NCBI GenBank assembly: GCA_964457365.1
Contig: CAYWFP010000137.1
Location: 1-7,979, forward strand
Source: CAYWFP01 sp964457365
GTDB lineage: Bacteria > Planctomycetota > SZUA-567
Direction of reading: 5' to 3'
Length of the DNA: 7,979 bases
Positions 6,298 to 7,979 of this stretch are shown piece by piece. Both the position numbers and the translations under genes were made by a program. Each line of letters opens with the position of its first letter. Within the stretch, counting starts at the first letter, position 1. The notes beneath the pieces were generated by a model that was not told the origin of the DNA, did no database searches, and saw only the letters and a list, made by a program, of their open reading frames with translations.

Positions 6298-7400
6298 TTG
6301 TCATCCTTGCGTTCCGCGTAACTTTGTTCCTTGCCCACATAGTCGCCCATAGGAAACCACCCGGCATCGGCTGTAGCGCCAACCTCGGCTAGTTGGCGCG
6401 CTTGTTGTTCCACGAGATCCTCGGGAGCTTCGTCTTTACGGATCCTGCAAACCGCAACGATCAACATGCGCGGATCAACCTCGTATTGCTCAGCATACTT
6501 GGCGATGATCGGCATATAACTGGTGTGAAATTGGGCCACCCCGGAGATCAAATCCAAAGAATCGGAGCCGGCATGTCGCAGAAGCGGGCGCACGGTTTTT
6601 TCCGAGAAATCGATCAACTGCAGAAGCGATGCGACCTTGGACATATCGTCGACTTGCTTGAGTAGCAGCAACAGCGTTTCGGTAGGTGCATTACCGGCGC
6701 TTCTGCCAAGGCCTTGCAACGAGCCGTCGATGATTGCTGCGCCGGCTTCTATGGCCGCAAGGGAGTTGGCAACAGCCAAGTTGAGATTATCATGACCGTG
6801 GAAGCCCAACTGCAAGCCACATGCTTCGCGCATAGCTTGGCAATAAGCCCTAACCTGATCGGGAAGCATGCCTCCGGCGGAGTCGACCACGTAAACGGCA
6901 TCCGCTCCGTATCCCTCCACCTGTTTTCCCAGTTGGCCCACGTCTTCGGGCGTCATCACGTATGACTTCATGAAATTGCAGCAGACAAATAATCCCAACT
7001 CCTTCGCCAGCGCGACAAAAGGCGCCATGGTATCAACACTGCCGACATTGGCGCCGACCCGCAGGAACTGTAACCCCAAGTCTGCTGCTCGGCGCAAATC
7101 GTCCAGCTCGGCGATGCCGGGTATGCAAAACGCGCCGATGCGGCCATGGCGGACTGCGGCAGAAGCTGCCTTGATGTATTCCACCTCCTCGACCGCTGTT
7201 CGGCCGAATCCCTTTCGGGAAGCTCCTAGGCCGACACCGTGCCCGACCTCGATCCAAGGGACGCCAAAAGCATCCAGAACGGAGCAGATTGATTGCGTAT
7301 CCTCGGCGGTAAACCGGAAAGAGATGGCATAGCTGCCATCGCGAAGGGTTGTATCCATCAGTTGAACGTGGTGAAAATGTCGGGCATGTTCTGTCTTCAT
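6294..7400 (-). CDS. DmpG/HMGL-type aldolase (4-hydroxy-2-oxovalerate aldolase-like)
   Basis: The 368 residues form a TIM-barrel aldolase of the HMGL-like group. Arg20 and Asp21 in MDTTLRDGSYAISF match the Arg and metal-binding Asp of DmpG and BphI, HGHDNL (201-206) supplies metal ligands His201 and His203, and EVGHGVGLGAS and GLGRSAGNAPTE are further family marks. The C-terminal part (about 286-340, GVAQFHTSYMPIIAKYAEQY) resembles the DmpG communication domain, which in catabolic operons binds an acetaldehyde dehydrogenase; no such partner is encoded here. The residue corresponding to the catalytic His of BphI-type enzymes (LRDGSH) is Tyr24. It may therefore run a related aldol, Claisen or lyase reaction on an oxo-acid. 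I chose ATG at 7400; a TTG at 7448 lies too near the predicted transcript start. The upstream GGA is a weak ribosome site. It is the first gene of the operon. Confidence 0.85.
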   Translation of the reverse strand: MKTEHARHFHHVQLMDTTLRDGSYAISFRFTAEDTQSICSVLDAFGVPWIEVGHGVGLGASRKGFGRTAVEEVEYIKAASAAVRHGRIGAFCIPGIAELDDLRRAADLGLQFLRVGANVGSVDTMAPFVALAKELGLFVCCNFMKSYVMTPEDVGQLGKQVEGYGADAVYVVDSAGGMLPDQVRAYCQAMREACGLQLGFHGHDNLNLAVANSLAAIEAGAAIIDGSLQGLGRSAGNAPTETLLLLLKQVDDMSKVASLLQLIDFSEKTVRPLLRHAGSDSLDLISGVAQFHTSYMPIIAKYAEQYEVDPRMLIVAVCRIRKDEAPEDLVEQQARQLAEVGATADAGWFPMGDYVGKEQSYAERKDDK

Positions 7401-7468
7401 GTCATTATCCAGTTCAACAATAAGATGAAAAAAAGTGTCTGGCAACAAGGAATCGCCAAGTCGTTTTG

Positions 7469-7497
7469 TTTATACCGCTATTGGGAAATTCTGCCAA
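7469..7497 (-). promoter_or_regulatory. Probable sigma70-type promoter of the six-gene operon
   Basis: On the minus strand TTGGCA (7492-7497) is followed after exactly 17 bases by TATAAA (7469-7474), one mismatch from each consensus hexamer. Transcription would begin near 7462 and leave a leader of about 60 bases before the aldolase ATG at 7400. This leader excludes the alternative TTG start at 7448 as a likely translation start. No other good promoter is obvious at the following tightly packed genes. Confidence 0.6.
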
Positions 7498-7533
7498 ATG
7501 GGATCGGGCAGTAATCGCTATCAATACCCAATA
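7479..7533. repeat. Nested inverted repeats around the -35 element
   Basis: TATTGGG (7479-7485) faces CCCAATA (7527-7533). Inside this pair CTGCC (7491-7495) faces GGCAG (7507-7511), the left arm of which covers part of the -35 hexamer. The arms are short and the two pairs are not centred on the same base. The overlap with the promoter makes a regulator-binding site possible, but chance repeats in GC-poor DNA are not excluded. No regulator gene is seen in the window. Confidence 0.35.
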
Positions 7534-7784
7534 AGGCTAAAAAAGAACCTGTCGCACAAACCTTCCGCCTGACCGCCGATTCCCTTTGAGTCGGCAAAGA
7601 GCCGAGCGAAAGTCTTTTATTTCACCAAAATGGTATCACACTTGCAGGGGGAGGGGCAACAGTTTTTTTTTGCCGACCGCGTGAAAAACAGCGTGCCCCG
7701 GCCCGCGCGTGCTTCGAGGAGTGCGACTTCCGGCGGCGTGATGCCGAAGGGGCGCTCCAGGCGGCCGAGGAGGAGTATACGTCT
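7534..7784. other. Intergenic border between the operon and the GC-rich flank
   Basis: Between the promoter region and the short plus-strand frame there is no convincing complete gene. The left half is GC-poor and holds a small stem, GCCGA (7575-7579) facing TCGGC (7591-7595), without a following T run. A run of nine T occurs at 7663-7671, and from about 7672 onward the sequence is GC-rich like the IS66 side. The plus-strand frame of the next gene is open back to a TGA at 7587-7589, yet contains no ATG, GTG or TTG before 7785. Residues encoded from about 7680, such as ACFEECDFRRRDAEGALQAA, look like real protein. The likely explanation is a gene whose 5' part was lost when the operon block was acquired. 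Confidence 0.5.
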
Positions 7785-7973
7785 GTGAAGAAGACGTTCG
7801 CCCGCATCCGCCGCAGCATCGAGAAGGCGGTCTCCGAGGTCCGCGGCGAAGTCATCGACGGCTCCGGTGGCAACCCCTTCGCCGACGCGCTGCCGGATCT
7901 GCCGCAGGCGCCTGCCGTGTCGCCGGACGGGCAGGTCGCTCAGGCTGCCAGAACAATCGGAGGACCAGCATGA
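7785..7973 (+). CDS. Short unrecognised protein, possibly the 3' remnant of a longer gene
   Basis: From GTG at 7785 the frame gives 62 residues: a basic, probably helical N-terminal half (KKTFARIRRSIEKAVSEV) and a Pro/Ala-rich tail ending RTIGGPA. GAGGAG nine bases before the GTG could be a ribosome site. However, the same frame continues upstream with plausible charged helical sequence (AAEEEYTSV directly before the GTG), which favours a truncated larger gene over a true 62-residue protein. The TGA overlaps the next ATG as ATGA, so the two belong to one plus-strand transcript diverging from the operon. Codon use is GC-rich, like the IS66 side and unlike the operon. I do not recognise the family and assign no function. 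Confidence 0.5.
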   Translation: MKKTFARIRRSIEKAVSEVRGEVIDGSGGNPFADALPDLPQAPAVSPDGQVAQAARTIGGPA

Positions 7974-7979
7974 TCGAAC
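7970..7979 (+). CDS. Start of a downstream gene, cut by the window edge
   Basis: ATG at 7970 begins Met-Ile-Glu and overlaps the preceding stop as ATGA. A perfect GGAGG (7959-7963) lies six bases upstream, which is strong evidence for a real translation start. Only three codons are visible, so nothing can be said about the product. Confidence 0.6.

Noticed and set aside
7401..7448. Aldolase start at TTG 7448
   Set aside because: It lies only about 14 bases after the predicted transcript start and adds 16 residues outside the family alignment; ATG 7400 is preferred.
7575..7595. Stem GCCGA/TCGGC as a terminator
   Set aside because: The stem is only five pairs with an 11-base loop and no adjacent T run on either strand.
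7622..7873. Minus-strand frame of 83 codons at the right edge
   Set aside because: It is Ser/Arg-rich with no recognisable domain and antisense to the better supported plus-strand frame that is coupled to the next start.
1..7979. tRNA, rRNA or CRISPR array
   Set aside because: No tRNA-like cloverleaf, rRNA sequence or regularly spaced direct repeats were seen.

Overview
The window holds two unlike kinds of DNA. Bases 1 to about 1950 and the last 300 or so bases are visibly GC-rich. The block from about 2016 to 7560 is clearly poorer in GC and carries one compact operon. I cannot name the organism. The IS66 element, the Shine-Dalgarno sites, the sigma70-type promoter and the GC-rich flanks suggest a Gram-negative bacterium with a GC-rich chromosome. 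The contrast in composition suggests that the operon is an acquired or accessory block.

Left part (1-1950, minus strand): most of an IS66-family insertion sequence with the usual tnpA-tnpB-tnpC order. tnpC is open but runs off the window edge before its catalytic Glu. tnpB is frameshifted by about 88 extra bases that form an imperfect hairpin. tnpA has an in-frame TAG inside its helix-turn-helix. This copy is therefore probably not self-mobile.

Centre (2016-7400, minus strand, transcribed right to left): six tightly packed genes. In order of transcription they are a DmpG/HMGL-type aldolase, a free acyl carrier protein, a metal-dependent cyclase/kynurenine-formamidase-family hydrolase, an AMP-forming adenylate ligase, a large GNAT-fold acyltransferase and a PIG-L-family N-deacetylase. 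Neighbours overlap by 4 bases (three junctions) or 10 bases (one), or lie 13 bases apart, so one transcript and translational coupling are likely. A good promoter (TTGGCA, 17 bases, TATAAA) lies upstream of the aldolase, next to inverted repeats. My working model is inference: the aldolase makes or reshapes a small oxo- or hydroxy-acid, the ligase activates it and loads it on the carrier protein, the PIG-L enzyme frees an amine on an N-acetylated sugar or similar acceptor, and the GNAT protein puts the new acyl group on that amine. The hydrolase would trim or ring-close an intermediate. No transporter, glycosyltransferase, PKS or NRPS module is visible, so the acceptor and final product stay open; a surface polysaccharide decoration or a small secreted amide would both fit.

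Right edge (7590-7979, plus strand): GC-rich sequence with a short unrecognised reading frame that looks like the 3' part of a truncated gene, then the first codons of another gene coupled to it. The change in composition near 7600-7680 probably marks the right border of the acquired block.
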